64,000 nt of DNA from Pseudooceanicola endophyticus (GCF_018760365.1 NZ_JAHIAB010000002.1:434001-498000), one strand, 5' to 3'. Positions 24,306 to 33,641 are shown, numbered from the stretch's first letter. Numbers and translations are program-made. Notes: a model not told the origin generated them from the letters alone.

Positions 24306-25487
24306 TCAGGCCGGCACCAGCGCTTCGGCGAAGGCGACCAGCCGGGTCAGGGCGGTGGCCAGCTGATCGTCTGGCAGCGTCAGCGCGATGCGCAGGTGCC
24401 CCGCCGCGGCGGCGCCGAAGCTTTCGCCGGGCATCACCGCGATGCGCTCCTCCTCGATCAGGCGGCGCGCGAAATCCTCTCCGGACAGGCCGGTGGCACG
24501 GATGTCCAGCATCACGTACATCGCCCCCGCCGCCGGCGCGGTCGAGACGCTGCGGCTGCCGGCCACGACCTGCTGCACCAGGGCGCGGCGGCGACGGAAC
24601 GGGGCGGCGATCTCCTCTTCGAAGGCGGCGCCCAGATCCAGCGCGGCCAGCGCACCCTTCTGGATGTAGGGCACCACGCCGTAGGTGGTGTTGGTGGCCA
24701 GGACGGTGGCGGCCTCGACCACCTCCTCCGGGGCCACCAGCCAGCCCAGCCGGGAGCCGGTCATGGCATGGCTTTTCGACATCGAGCCGATGACCACCGT
24801 GCGTTCGGCCATGCCGGGCAGGGCGCGGGGGCTCTGGTGATGCCCCTCCCAGACCTGGGTGTCGTAGACCTCGTCCGAGATCAGCCAAAGGTCGGCCTCT
24901 CGGCAGGCCCCGGCGATGCCGGCGACGGTTTCGGGGGCATAGACCACGCCGGTCGGGTTGTTGGGAGTGTTGATCAGCAGGCTGCGGGCCCCGGTCCGGG
25001 CCTGGGCGCGCAGGATCGCGGCGGCGGTGGGCTGGAAGCCGTCGGCGGCATGGGCGGCGACGGCTTCGGCCTGCGCCCCGGTGGCGAGGATCGTCGTCGG
25101 ATAGGTCGGGTAGTGCGGGGTCACGTAAAGGCCGGTGTCGCCCTTGGACAGCAGCACCATATGGGCGGCGAACAGGGCGGCCTGGCCGCCGGGGGTGACG
25201 ATGACGTTCTCGGGACGGGTGGCGACGCCGGTGCGGGCGGTGACGCGGGCGGCGATGGCGCGGCGCAGCTCGGGCAGGCCGGGGCCGAATGTATAGCCGG
25301 TCAGCCCGCCGAGGGCGGCCTGGTGCATGGCCTCCAGCACGCGCGGATCGGTGCTGCGGTCGGGTTCCCCGATGGTGAGGTTCAGCACCGTCTCTCCGGC
25401 AGCGACCAGGGCGCGGGCGCGATAGACGATCTCCCAGCCGTCAGTGCCGGCGGCGCGGATGCGGGGAATGCGGGAACCAATCTGCAT
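24306..25487 (-). CDS. PLP-dependent aminotransferase, class I/II
   Basis: The start MQIGSRIPRIRAAGTDGW gives 393 residues, the family norm. It has the N-terminal LNLTIGEPD, the NTPNNPTG motif, ISDEVYD and the PLP lysine in GSMSKSHAMTGSRLGW. The fold-type I pattern is close to aspartate/aromatic/valine-pyruvate aminotransferases, but the substrate cannot be read from sequence. It is divergent from the FAD oxidoreductase at 25684 and belongs to an amine-oxidation neighbourhood. Confidence 0.85.
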   Translation of the reverse strand: MQIGSRIPRIRAAGTDGWEIVYRARALVAAGETVLNLTIGEPDRSTDPRVLEAMHQAALGGLTGYTFGPGLPELRRAIAARVTARTGVATRPENVIVTPGGQAALFAAHMVLLSKGDTGLYVTPHYPTYPTTILATGAQAEAVAAHAADGFQPTAAAILRAQARTGARSLLINTPNNPTGVVYAPETVAGIAGACREADLWLISDEVYDTQVWEGHHQSPRALPGMAERTVVIGSMSKSHAMTGSRLGWLVAPEEVVEAATVLATNTTYGVVPYIQKGALAALDLGAAFEEEIAAPFRRRRALVQQVVAGSRSVSTAPAAGAMYVMLDIRATGLSGEDFARRLIEEERIAVMPGESFGAAAAGHLRIALTLPDDQLATALTRLVAFAEALVPA

Positions 25488-25683
25488 GGGACCTCCGAAA
25501 GCAGGGCGGATGCCGGGCAGGCCGGCCTTGGGCCGGGTGTGGCACATTTTTCCGGGCAGGAGAACGGCCTTGGCGGGCATCGCGGGCCAGGGACCCGGCG
25601 GATGCCCGATTGCCGCGCGCCGCCGCCCCCGCCATAGTCGCCCGCGATGGCCCCGGAGCGGGCGCAGAACGGCAGGACCCGCC

Positions 25684-26982
25684 ATGACCTCAGTCCCGCA
25701 GCCCAGCTTCTGGGATCTCGACGTGCCCGATTACCGGCCCCGCCCGGTGCCCGATCCGCGCCGCTGCGACGTGGCGGTGATCGGTGCGGGGTTCAGCGGG
25801 CTGGCAACGGCGCTGTTCCTGGCGCGCCTGGGGCGGCAGGTCACGGTGTTCGAGGCCGGGCGGATCGGCGGCGGCGCCTCCTCTCGCAATGGCGGCATGG
25901 TGGGGCCGAGCTTTCACAAGCTGGGGATGGCGGGGCTGACGCGGGCCTATGGCGCCGAGGCGGCGCAGGGGCTGATGGCAGCGGGGATGCAGGCGCTTGA
26001 CGGGTTCGAGGCGCTGGTGCGCGAGGAAGGGCTGGAGTGCGACCTGCGCCTGACGGGCCGGGTGCGCGGTGCCCGCAGTGCCGGGGATCTGCGGGCGATG
26101 CTGGCGGAATGTGCCCGGCTGAAGGCGCAGGTCGGACTGCCGTTCGAGGCGCTGTCGCAGGCCGAGATCCGCGATCATGTCGGTTCGGATGCCTATGTGG
26201 GCGGGGTGCTCTATCCGCGTGACGGCGGGGTGCATCCGAAGAAGCTGGTGCGGGCGCTGGCCGAGCGGGCCGAGGCGGCGGGGGCGATGCTGCTGGATGG
26301 CTGCCCGGTGACGCGGTTGCGTCCCGCGCCGCAGGGCCACCGGCTCGAGACCCCGCGCGGCCCGGTCCTGGCGCGCGAGGTGGTTATTGCCAGCAATGGC
26401 TACAGCGATGCCCGGCTGCCGACGATGAACGCGCGGGTCGTGCCGATCCGGGTCACGGTGGCGGCGACCCGGGCGCTGCCGCCCGCGCAGATCCGGGCCA
26501 TGTCGCCGGGGCTGCGGATGCACGGAGAGAGCGGACGGGTCTTCCTGTGGTCGCGCCCGACGCCGGACGGGCAGCGGTTCCTGTTCGGCGGACGGATGAG
26601 CAGCCCGGCGCGGTCTGCGGACAGGCAGCGCCGGGATGTCGCGGCCCGGGTGGGACGGCTGTTCCCGGCGCTGGGGCCGCAGGATTTCGAACATGTCTGG
26701 TACGGACAGATCGCCTATACCCGCGATCACGCGCCGCATCTGAACCGGATCGACGGGATCTGGCATGTCGGGGGCTACTGCGGCTCGGGCGTCACGCGCT
26801 CGATCCATTTCGCCGGCAAGCTGGCGCGCAAGATCGCAGGCGTGCCGGGGGGCGATCTGCCCTTCGACCGGCTGCCCTTCCCGAAAGTGCCGTTCCGGCC
26901 CCTGGCGCCGACCGTGGCGCGGCTGATGACCGGCTATTACGGCTGGCTGGATGAACGCGACCTGCGCCGCACCGGGCGCTGA
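25684..26982 (+). CDS. FAD-dependent oxidoreductase, DadA/PuuB-like
   Basis: The start MTSVPQPSFWDLDVPDYRPR gives 432 residues. VAVIGAGFSGLATALFLARL (about residues 30–49) is the FAD-binding fold, and ASSRNGGMVGPSFHKLG follows, as in gamma-glutamylputrescine oxidase and related amine oxidases. The C-terminal GGYCGSGVTRSIHFAGKLA closes the FAD site. The product would oxidise an amino group to an imine. Substrate unknown. Confidence 0.85.
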   Translation: MTSVPQPSFWDLDVPDYRPRPVPDPRRCDVAVIGAGFSGLATALFLARLGRQVTVFEAGRIGGGASSRNGGMVGPSFHKLGMAGLTRAYGAEAAQGLMAAGMQALDGFEALVREEGLECDLRLTGRVRGARSAGDLRAMLAECARLKAQVGLPFEALSQAEIRDHVGSDAYVGGVLYPRDGGVHPKKLVRALAERAEAAGAMLLDGCPVTRLRPAPQGHRLETPRGPVLAREVVIASNGYSDARLPTMNARVVPIRVTVAATRALPPAQIRAMSPGLRMHGESGRVFLWSRPTPDGQRFLFGGRMSSPARSADRQRRDVAARVGRLFPALGPQDFEHVWYGQIAYTRDHAPHLNRIDGIWHVGGYCGSGVTRSIHFAGKLARKIAGVPGGDLPFDRLPFPKVPFRPLAPTVARLMTGYYGWLDERDLRRTGR

Positions 26983-26991
26983 GCGCCGGGC

Positions 26992-28287
26992 TCAGAACCG
27001 GTCGGGGCGATAGGGCGCGGGATCGACCAGCGGCGTCGCGCCCGTCACCAGGTCGGCGGCCAGCTGCCCGGCGGCGGGTGCGGTGCCAAAGCCGTGGCCG
27101 GAGAAGCCGGTGGCCAGCGTCAGCCCCGGCAGGCCCGGTGCCGCGCCGATCACCGGGTTGGAATCCGGGGTGATGTCCATGGTGCCCGCCCAGGCTTCGA
27201 CGATGCGGGCCGCGCGGAAGGCGGGCCAGGCGCGCGAGAGGTTCTCAAGCGCCTCTGCGTTCAGCGCGGGCACGGTCGGCGGGTCCATCACCCGCACCGC
27301 CTCGAACGGAGAGCGCTTGCCGGGCCCCCAGCGGCGGGGCAGGCGCAGGTCGTTCAGGCTCTGGCGGTTCAGGGTGATGCGCAGCAGGCTGCGCTGGTCC
27401 TTCAGCAGATGCATGTAGCGGGTGCCGATCAGCAGGTGATCGAGGACCAGCGGGCAGGACAGCGCCCCCCGCTGGGTGATGATGAAACCGCCATCGACAT
27501 GCCTGCGGAAGGAGAAATCCGGGCCGCCCACGGCGGTTTCGGTCGGGCCCTCCATCGGCGCGGTACGGAAGACCGAACAGGTCAGCGGCAGCGTCGGCAG
27601 AGCGATGCCGTGGTTGCCCAGGAAGCGGCGGGACCACAGGCCGCCGGCCAGCAGCACCTGGGAACAGGCGATCTCTCCGGCTTCGGTGATCACGCCGCTG
27701 ACCCGCCCGGCGCTGGTTTGAAGGCCGCGCACCGCGCAGCCCTCAAGGATCGTGGCACCGGCGGCCAGCGCGGCCGTGGCGATGGCGCTCGAGGCCAGCG
27801 TGGGTTCCGCCCGGCCATCGGTTTCGGTCATCACCGCACCGGCCCACTGGCCCTGCCCGCCGGGGACGCGGGCGTCGATCTCGGCCGCGCTCAGCATCCG
27901 GGCACCCAGGTCCAGCCCCTGAACAGAAGTCAGCCAGGCCTCGTGCGCCGCAAGCTCTGCCGTGCTGCGCGACAGGAACATGATCCCGGCCTGCCGGTAG
28001 CCGACATCGCGGCCCGTGCGTTCCGGCATCCCCGCCCAGAGCCGGTCTGCCGCCTGCGCCAGCGGCACATCCGCCGCCGCACGCGAGGTCTTGCGCACCC
28101 AGCCGAGGTTGCGCGAACTCTGCTCTCCGGCCAGCCGGCCCTTTTCCAGCAGAACGACGGGCACGCCGCGTTCGGCCAGGGTCAGGGCGGCGGTCAGGCC
28201 GACGATGCCGCCGCCGATCACCACGATCTCGGTACGGTCGGGCATCCGGTCAGAGGTCTGGACGGGGGCGATGCGGGGGGCGGCCAT
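26992..28287 (-). CDS. FAD-dependent amine/amino-acid oxidoreductase
   Basis: The start is supported by AGGAGGATC before an ATG at 28287; 431 residues. EIVVIGGGIVGLTAALTLAE (about residues 20–39) is the FAD motif and EQSSRNLGWVRKTSR follows. The C-terminal ATGFSGHGFGTAPAAGQLAA is typical of DadA/glycine-oxidase-type enzymes. It is directly downstream of RidA in the same operon, which fits an enzyme releasing a reactive imine. Confidence 0.85.
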   Translation of the reverse strand: MAAPRIAPVQTSDRMPDRTEIVVIGGGIVGLTAALTLAERGVPVVLLEKGRLAGEQSSRNLGWVRKTSRAAADVPLAQAADRLWAGMPERTGRDVGYRQAGIMFLSRSTAELAAHEAWLTSVQGLDLGARMLSAAEIDARVPGGQGQWAGAVMTETDGRAEPTLASSAIATAALAAGATILEGCAVRGLQTSAGRVSGVITEAGEIACSQVLLAGGLWSRRFLGNHGIALPTLPLTCSVFRTAPMEGPTETAVGGPDFSFRRHVDGGFIITQRGALSCPLVLDHLLIGTRYMHLLKDQRSLLRITLNRQSLNDLRLPRRWGPGKRSPFEAVRVMDPPTVPALNAEALENLSRAWPAFRAARIVEAWAGTMDITPDSNPVIGAAPGLPGLTLATGFSGHGFGTAPAAGQLAADLVTGATPLVDPAPYRPDRF

Positions 28288-28304
28288 GGCAGATCCTCCT
28301 GGGG

Positions 28305-28727
28305 TCAGACGGAAACGGTGCGGTAGGTGATGTCGGCCCGGGCCGCGCCACGATAGGCGGTCACCTCGATCTCGACCTTGTAGACGGTCGAGCCGAGCGG
28401 CGGGCAGGTGACGGTGGTGGTCGGGTCGATGCCGCGGAATTTCTCTCCGATGGTGGTCATCACCGTCTCGGTGTCGGCGGGATCCTGGATGAAGACCCGG
28501 CTGGCGACCACATCGGCAAGGCTGCTGTCGACGGCGGCCAGCGCGCGTTCGATATTGGCGAAGACCTGAAGCGTCTGCTCGGTCACGTCGGCGGGGATCT
28601 CCTTGGTTTCGGGGTTCCGCCCGGCGGTGTTGGAGACGAAGATCCAGTTGTCGACCGCGACGATGCGGGAATAGCTGGCGTGGTCCTCGAACTTGGAGCC
28701 GGTCTTGATCTTGGTGATGGTCGTCAT
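28305..28727 (-). CDS. RidA-family enamine/imine deaminase
   Basis: The 140-residue product matches the RidA fold: YSRIVAVDNWIFVSNTAGRN at about residues 19–38, the Rid-type SRVFIQDPADTE stretch and a C-terminal PLGSTVYKVEIEVTAY segment. RidA proteins hydrolyse imines made by amino-acid and amine oxidation. The conserved arginine of active RidA sits near residue 97 in other members; here it is in the EKFRGIDP region, so activity should be checked rather than assumed. Confidence 0.85.
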   Translation of the reverse strand: MTTITKIKTGSKFEDHASYSRIVAVDNWIFVSNTAGRNPETKEIPADVTEQTLQVFANIERALAAVDSSLADVVASRVFIQDPADTETVMTTIGEKFRGIDPTTTVTCPPLGSTVYKVEIEVTAYRGAARADITYRTVSV

Positions 28728-28784
28728 GAATCTGTCCTGAAGAAAAGGGCCCCCGGCGCACCGGGGGCAGGTGGGGTGAACGGT

Positions 28785-29942
28785 TCAGCGCAGGACCGGT
28801 TCGTCCCAGAGGTTCAGCGCGGTGCCGATGCCCTCCTGAAGCGCGTTGCGGTACAGCACGGTGCCCCAGGCGACGTCCTCGACCGGCATGCCGCCGACGG
28901 ACATCATGATGATCTCCTCGTCGTTGGTGCGCCCCGGGGTGGCGCCCGCGACGATGGCGCCCAGGTCTTCCAGCTCGGCCTTGTCCATGGTGCCGGCGGC
29001 GATCATGTCCATGAACTTCACGCCGATCAGCGGGATGAACTCATGCGCGGGGTGGGGCACTTCCTCGTACCAGGCTTCGTAGAGGCCGGTATTGTCGACG
29101 ACCTTGCGGATCTCGGGGGCTTCCATGCCGGCGTCGAAATTGGTGGCGGCGGGCATCGCCAGGAAGGTGCCGGGGCTGACCCATTCCCGCTTGATCAGCG
29201 GATAGTCGTCGGGGTTGCCGACTTCGCCCGAGGCGCAGTAGGTCACCAGGTCGCTGCCGCGCACCACGGCCTCGATATCCTCAACGATCTTGATCGTGGT
29301 GATCTGCGGATAGGTGGCCTTCACCCAGTCGGTGAAGGCATCCAGGCTGCGCTGGCCGCGCCCCTTCACCTTCACGGTGTCGATGCCGGGGCAGGCGGCG
29401 ATGAAGGCGGCCAGGGTGGTGCGGGCCATGACGCCTGGGCCGAAGATGCCGACCACCTTCGAGTCCTTGCGCGCCAGGTGGCGGGCGCCGACGCCCGGCA
29501 CCGCGCCGGTGCGGTAGGCCGACAGCAGGTTTGCCGACATGTAGGCCAGCGGCGCGCCGGTATCGGCATCGTTGAGCGTGAACATCAGGATCGAGCGCGG
29601 CAGGCCCTTGTCCTTGTTGGCGATGTTGGAGCCGTACCATTTGACCCCGGCGGTGCAGAAGTTGCCGCCCAGGTAGGCGGGCATCGCCATGAAGCGACGG
29701 TCCGCCGTGGGTTTCGGCATGGTGGGGAAGGGCGAGTCCTCGGGGAAGGTCACCATGGCGCCGTGGCTGTCGCTGTTGGCACCGGCCATGCGGTAGTCGC
29801 CGTGGTGCAGCAGGGCGAACATCTCTTCCATGCAGTCGACGCAGGCGGGCATGTCGGTGACGCCGGCTTTGATCATGTCCTGCTCGGACAGGTAGAGGAA
29901 GTCGATCTTGGGCAGGTTGGGCAGGTTCGGGAGGTCTTTCAT
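28785..29942 (-). CDS. OCD/mu-crystallin-family protein, tyramine-oxidase-subunit-B-like
   Basis: The start at MKDLPNLPNLPK gives 385 residues. The core AMPAYLGGNFCTAGVKWYGSN, YMSANLLSAYRTGAVPGVGA and IFGPGVMARTTLAAF (NAD-binding loop) is that of ornithine cyclodeaminase/mu-crystallin proteins. The end SVGGMPVEDVAWGTVLYRNAL is close to proteins named 'tyramine oxidase subunit B', though that label rests on limited data. A role in imine reduction or oxidation is inferred from the operon with RidA and the FAD oxidoreductase. Confidence 0.75.
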   Translation of the reverse strand: MKDLPNLPNLPKIDFLYLSEQDMIKAGVTDMPACVDCMEEMFALLHHGDYRMAGANSDSHGAMVTFPEDSPFPTMPKPTADRRFMAMPAYLGGNFCTAGVKWYGSNIANKDKGLPRSILMFTLNDADTGAPLAYMSANLLSAYRTGAVPGVGARHLARKDSKVVGIFGPGVMARTTLAAFIAACPGIDTVKVKGRGQRSLDAFTDWVKATYPQITTIKIVEDIEAVVRGSDLVTYCASGEVGNPDDYPLIKREWVSPGTFLAMPAATNFDAGMEAPEIRKVVDNTGLYEAWYEEVPHPAHEFIPLIGVKFMDMIAAGTMDKAELEDLGAIVAGATPGRTNDEEIIMMSVGGMPVEDVAWGTVLYRNALQEGIGTALNLWDEPVLR

Positions 29943-29977
29943 CGGAAGGTCCTTTCGGTAATGGGGGGAGATGCGGA

Positions 29978-31408
29978 TCAGTCGAGGCTGCGGCCGAGGC
30001 CCGCGTAGAGCGCGGGGTTGCGGGCCTTCACGCCCAGGGCGATCAGCGCGCCGACCGCGCCCGTGGCGATGACCAGCACCGGGAAGGCCAGCACGATCAG
30101 GCTGTCGCTGCCCGTCAGCATCGAGATGTTGCTGCCGACCAGCAGGAAGGCGGCGGCCAGGCCCAGCGTGGCGAGGGCCGGGGCCACCAGCACCACCAGC
30201 GCGGAGCGGTTGTGGCTCTGCCTGCGGAAGAAGCGGATGACCGAGGCGGAGACGAGGATCTGCGTGGCGAGGATCGCCAGCACGGCCAGCCCGGCCATCC
30301 AGGAGAAGACCACGGTGTAGGGATCCGCCGCGCCCAGGGCGAAGGCGCCCAGGATCAGCGCCACCAGCACCGCCTGCACCGCGCCTGCCACATGCGGCGA
30401 GCCGTGTTCGGCATGCACATGGGCCATCTTGCGCCACAGCAGGCTTTCGCTGGCCAGGGTGTAGAAGTAGCGGTTCAGCGTGTTGTGGAAGGACAGCAGG
30501 CAGGCAAAGAGGCTGGTCAGCAGCAGCAGGTTCATCACCGTGACCGACCAGGGGCCCAGCAGGTCCGCCGCCGCGTCGAAGTAGAACCCTTCAAGCGAGG
30601 CCGTGGCGGCGTCGCGCACATGGCTCGGCCCGTAGTATTGCGAAATGGCCCAGGTCGAGAGCGCGTAGAAGATCGTGATCAGCAGCACCGCGACATAGGT
30701 GGCGCGGGGGATGGTGCGCTCGGGGCGGTGGGCCTCTTCGGCGAAGATCGCGGTGGCCTCGAAGCCGACATAGGCACCCAGCACGAAGACCATGGAGACG
30801 CCAAGACCGGGGGCGAAAACCTCGGAGGGGCGGAAGCCCGACAGGGTCAGCCCCTCGGGGCCGCCGCCATGCAGCAGGATCGCGCCGTCCAGCAGCAGCA
30901 GGATCACCATCTCGGCCACCATGCAGGCGCCCAGGATCCGGCCCGAAATCGCGATGTTGCGGCGTCCGAAGAAGACCACCACCGCAAGGACCGCGAGCGC
31001 CCAGACCCACCAGGGCAGGTCAAGGCCCAGCGGGGCCAGAGTCGAGGCCATGAAGACCGCGAAAAGCGCGTAGATGCCGATCTGGATCGCGAAATAGGCC
31101 AGCAGGGCCATCAGCGCGCCGCCGATGCCCGCCGCGCCGCCGAACCCCTTTGAGATGTAGCTGAAGAAGCCGCCGGCGCCCGAGATATAGGGGGTCATCG
31201 CCGTGTAGCCGACCGAGAAGAGCAGGTAGAGCACGCCCGCCAGCACGAAGGCGCCGGGCACCCCCGCACCGTTGCCGAAGGCGAAGGCCGGAGGCGTTGC
31301 CCCCACCACCGCGGTCATCGGCGCCGCGGCGGCCACCACGAAGAAAACGATATGGGCGAGACCTATGGAATTGCCCTGAAGTCGGCTTTCGCCTGTCAAG
31401 TCAGTCAT
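29978..31408 (-). CDS. APC-family amino acid/amine permease
   Basis: The 476-residue product has about twelve hydrophobic helices and the APC hallmark in the first helices (PMTAVVGATPPAFAFGNGAGV) and SGAGGFFSYISKGFGG. It likely imports the amine or amino acid used by the downstream enzymes. It is the first gene of the minus-strand operon permease–OCD–RidA–FAD oxidoreductase, and is divergent from an AraC-type regulator. Confidence 0.88.
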   Translation of the reverse strand: MTDLTGESRLQGNSIGLAHIVFFVVAAAAPMTAVVGATPPAFAFGNGAGVPGAFVLAGVLYLLFSVGYTAMTPYISGAGGFFSYISKGFGGAAGIGGALMALLAYFAIQIGIYALFAVFMASTLAPLGLDLPWWVWALAVLAVVVFFGRRNIAISGRILGACMVAEMVILLLLDGAILLHGGGPEGLTLSGFRPSEVFAPGLGVSMVFVLGAYVGFEATAIFAEEAHRPERTIPRATYVAVLLITIFYALSTWAISQYYGPSHVRDAATASLEGFYFDAAADLLGPWSVTVMNLLLLTSLFACLLSFHNTLNRYFYTLASESLLWRKMAHVHAEHGSPHVAGAVQAVLVALILGAFALGAADPYTVVFSWMAGLAVLAILATQILVSASVIRFFRRQSHNRSALVVLVAPALATLGLAAAFLLVGSNISMLTGSDSLIVLAFPVLVIATGAVGALIALGVKARNPALYAGLGRSLD

Positions 31409-31544
31409 GTTTTGCGTCCCTGTTGCACGTTTGTCGTGAATAGGACGCTGTTGCGCGCAGCCGGACCGGTGTCGCCATTGCAGGTTACGCCAGGAATCCG
31501 ATAGTCTGCGCCAAATGGCGTTTCAGGAGGGAGATCCGTGCAGA

Positions 31545-32594
31545 ATGTCGACCGGGACCGCACCCCTGCCGAATTTGCTGTCCGTCAGGGCCATAATTCT
31601 TAAGCCGATTTTCGACCTGTTTGCCAACGATTTAAGCGCTTTGAGAATTCTCCTGCACCGGCATGGCATTGATTCGCGGGTGCTGGAGGACAATTACGCC
31701 CCGGTTTCCCTGCGGGCCTATCTGGGCCTGTTCGAGGATGCCGCCCTGCATCTGGCGGAACCCGCGCTGGGCCTGCGGCTGGGGGCGCGGATGCGTCCGG
31801 GCGGCTTCGGCCCGATGGGCCTGCGCGCCACCCAGTGTGCCACCATCCGTCGCGGCCTCGACAGCATGGTGCGCTTTACCTCGGCGCTCCAGAGCGGCAC
31901 CCAGGTCACGCTGGAGGAGGACGGGCCGCACCTGCTGCTGCGCTACATGATCACGGCGCCGCAGGTCGGACCGTTCCGCCAGGACCAGGAATTCACCCTG
32001 TCGGGGATCTGCAGCCTGATCCGCAAGGGCTATAATCCGCGCTGGCGCCCGGTCGAGGTGCATTTCGCCCATCCCGCCCCCGAAGCCCCCGAGGAGGTCG
32101 AGCGCTGGTTCGAGGCGCCGGTGCTGTTTTCTCAGCCCGCCAACCTGCTGGTGATCGGGCGTCAGGAGGCGGAGCGCATCCACCGCGAGGAGGATGCCGA
32201 CATGCTGGAGCTGATCGACCGCCACCTGGCCGGGCTGGTCGAGGAGGCCAACCGCGACCATTCCATGAGCGACCAGGTGCGGGCGCTGATCGCGCTGAAC
32301 CTCGGGGCACGGGCGATCACGCTGGACACGCTCTCGGCGCTTTTGCAAATGTCGCGACGGTCTTTGCAAAGGCGTCTGGCCCAGGAAGGCACGACGCTGA
32401 GCGCGCTGTTGCAGGGCTATCGCCAGGAACGGGCAGAGGCGCTGCTGCGCGAAGGGGGCACATCGATCGAGGGGATTGCGGCGGCGCTGGGCTATGCGGA
32501 TGGCACCGCGTTCTGGCGGGCCTATCGCGGCTGGACCGGGCAGAGCCCCAGCCAGGGCCGCAGCCCCGAAGGCTCCAATCAGGAGGCGCGATGA
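31545..32594 (+). CDS. AraC-family transcriptional regulator
   Basis: I choose the ATG at 31545 (MSTGTAPLPN), since AGGAGGGAG lies upstream; an earlier ATG at 31515 has no ribosome site. The 349-residue product has the N-terminal arabinose-binding-like domain of the OruR type (LGLRLGARMRPGGFGPMG near 80) and a C-terminal HTH pair (LDTLSALLQMSRRSLQRRL; IEGIAAALGYADGTAFWRAY). Divergent to the permease operon, it is probably its activator. Ligand unknown. Confidence 0.85.
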   Translation: MSTGTAPLPNLLSVRAIILKPIFDLFANDLSALRILLHRHGIDSRVLEDNYAPVSLRAYLGLFEDAALHLAEPALGLRLGARMRPGGFGPMGLRATQCATIRRGLDSMVRFTSALQSGTQVTLEEDGPHLLLRYMITAPQVGPFRQDQEFTLSGICSLIRKGYNPRWRPVEVHFAHPAPEAPEEVERWFEAPVLFSQPANLLVIGRQEAERIHREEDADMLELIDRHLAGLVEEANRDHSMSDQVRALIALNLGARAITLDTLSALLQMSRRSLQRRLAQEGTTLSALLQGYRQERAEALLREGGTSIEGIAAALGYADGTAFWRAYRGWTGQSPSQGRSPEGSNQEAR

Positions 32595-33109
32595 AGCATC
32601 AGGTCCGCATAGAGCAGTCCGAGCAGCTTGTGCATTTCCGCCTCCGCCAGCTCGGGGGCCTCGGCGTGACGGCGCAGGATGGCGACTGCCAGGCAGTCCA
32701 GCAGAACCTCGTCGGCATTGGGCCCAAGCTGACGGCGCAGATAGGCTTTCAGGTCATCGGAGGTGGCGGGGATCGTCATTACGTTCTCCCATGGGTGCGG
32801 CATGGCGTGAGGCTGTGCGCTGCGGGCAGCTTGGTCAATGTGCCATGTGCCGGGACGGGCGGACTGGCCGCCGGGCGGTTGCGGTTTTGCACCAGCGCGG
32901 GGCCGGGGCGGAGGGGCCAGGCGCGCGGGCGGGTCACCGGCCAGGGCGGCCAGAAGCCGAAGCGCCTCCTGGTTGGCGGTTTCGGGGGCTGCGGCACGGC
33001 GGCGCTGGATGGCCTCGGCCAGGCAGTCGGCCAGGATCCTGGCGGCGGGCGGATCCAGGCGGCTGCGAAGATAGGTCCTGAGGTCCCCGGAGGGGCCGGG
33101 CAGCGTCAT
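32579..33109 (-). CDS. Internally duplicated small-domain protein of unknown function
   Basis: A continuous 176-residue frame holds two related 60-residue units: MTLPGPSGDLRTYLRSRL… (about 1–60) and MTIPATSDDLKAYLRRQL… (about 111–170), sharing the M-T-x-P-x-x-S-x-D-L-x-x-Y-L-R pattern and DCLA-x-AI-x-RR. They are joined by a Pro/Arg-rich linker. A GGGAG site stands 6 bases before the internal ATG at 32779, so the second unit may also be made alone (66 residues). No known domain is recognised. Its last bases overlap the AraC gene tail-to-tail. Confidence 0.55.
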   Translation of the reverse strand: MTLPGPSGDLRTYLRSRLDPPAARILADCLAEAIQRRRAAAPETANQEALRLLAALAGDPPARLAPPPRPRAGAKPQPPGGQSARPGTWHIDQAARSAQPHAMPHPWENVMTIPATSDDLKAYLRRQLGPNADEVLLDCLAVAILRRHAEAPELAEAEMHKLLGLLYADLMLHRAS

Positions 33110-33167
33110 GCGGGCCTCGCGTTCTGGAAATGTCCGACAGAAATTGGGATGCTACGCTCCGGGGTCA

Positions 33168-33179
33168 AGGATATATCCT
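33168..33179. promoter_or_regulatory. 12-bp perfect palindrome upstream of the duplicated-domain gene
   Basis: AGGATATATCCT is a perfect palindrome about 60 bases upstream of the minus-strand start at 33109. It could be an operator or part of an extended promoter; nothing else recognisable occurs in this 195-bp gap. Confidence 0.35.
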
Positions 33180-33304
33180 GAAACCGGAATGCGGCGAATG
33201 TCCTGTGACGATGGCCTGCGACGGAGCTGCGGGAAAGGCGCGCCGAAACGGGGCCAGCCATCGCCCTGCGATGTCATCCGAAATCGAATTTTGAAGGGGG
33301 GAAG

Positions 33305-33388
33305 TGGTGGGCGACCCTGGAATCGAACCAGGCATGGGTCTCCCCGGCGGAGTTACAGTCCGCTGCCGCACCTTGCAGCTCGTCGCCC
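33305..33388 (-). tRNA. tRNA-Tyr(GTA)
   Basis: An 84-nt tRNA with encoded CCA. Acceptor GGGCGAC pairs with GTCGCCC; D-stem GCTGC/GCGGC; anticodon stem GCGGA/TCCGC around CTGTAAC (anticodon GTA); a long variable arm with a GGG/CCC stem, as expected for bacterial tRNA-Tyr; T-arm CCTGG-TTCGATT-CCAGG. Only one mismatch-type wobble is seen, so it should be functional. Confidence 0.93.
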
Positions 33389-33641
33389 TGATCTGCATCG
33401 TCCCGAGGGGCGCCGCTGACCGTGAGCGGGTATCTACTGGCGCCTCCGCAGAGCGTCAACAGGAAAATCCGGGAAAGCGGAGAGGAAATTTCGCGCCCTG
33501 ACGTCAGTTGCTTCGGCGCGGCCCTTGCGCTGCGGGCGCGCCCCCGGCATAGCCGCAACTTCGGGGCGGCGCGGGCCCGAAAGCCGCGTTATGATGAGGC
33601 AAGATCTGCCGGGACAGGCCCGGGGGCACAGGACGGATGCG

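Noticed and set aside
31515-31547. An earlier ATG for the AraC regulator at 31515
   Set aside because: It has no ribosome site, whereas the ATG at 31545 follows AGGAGGGAG.
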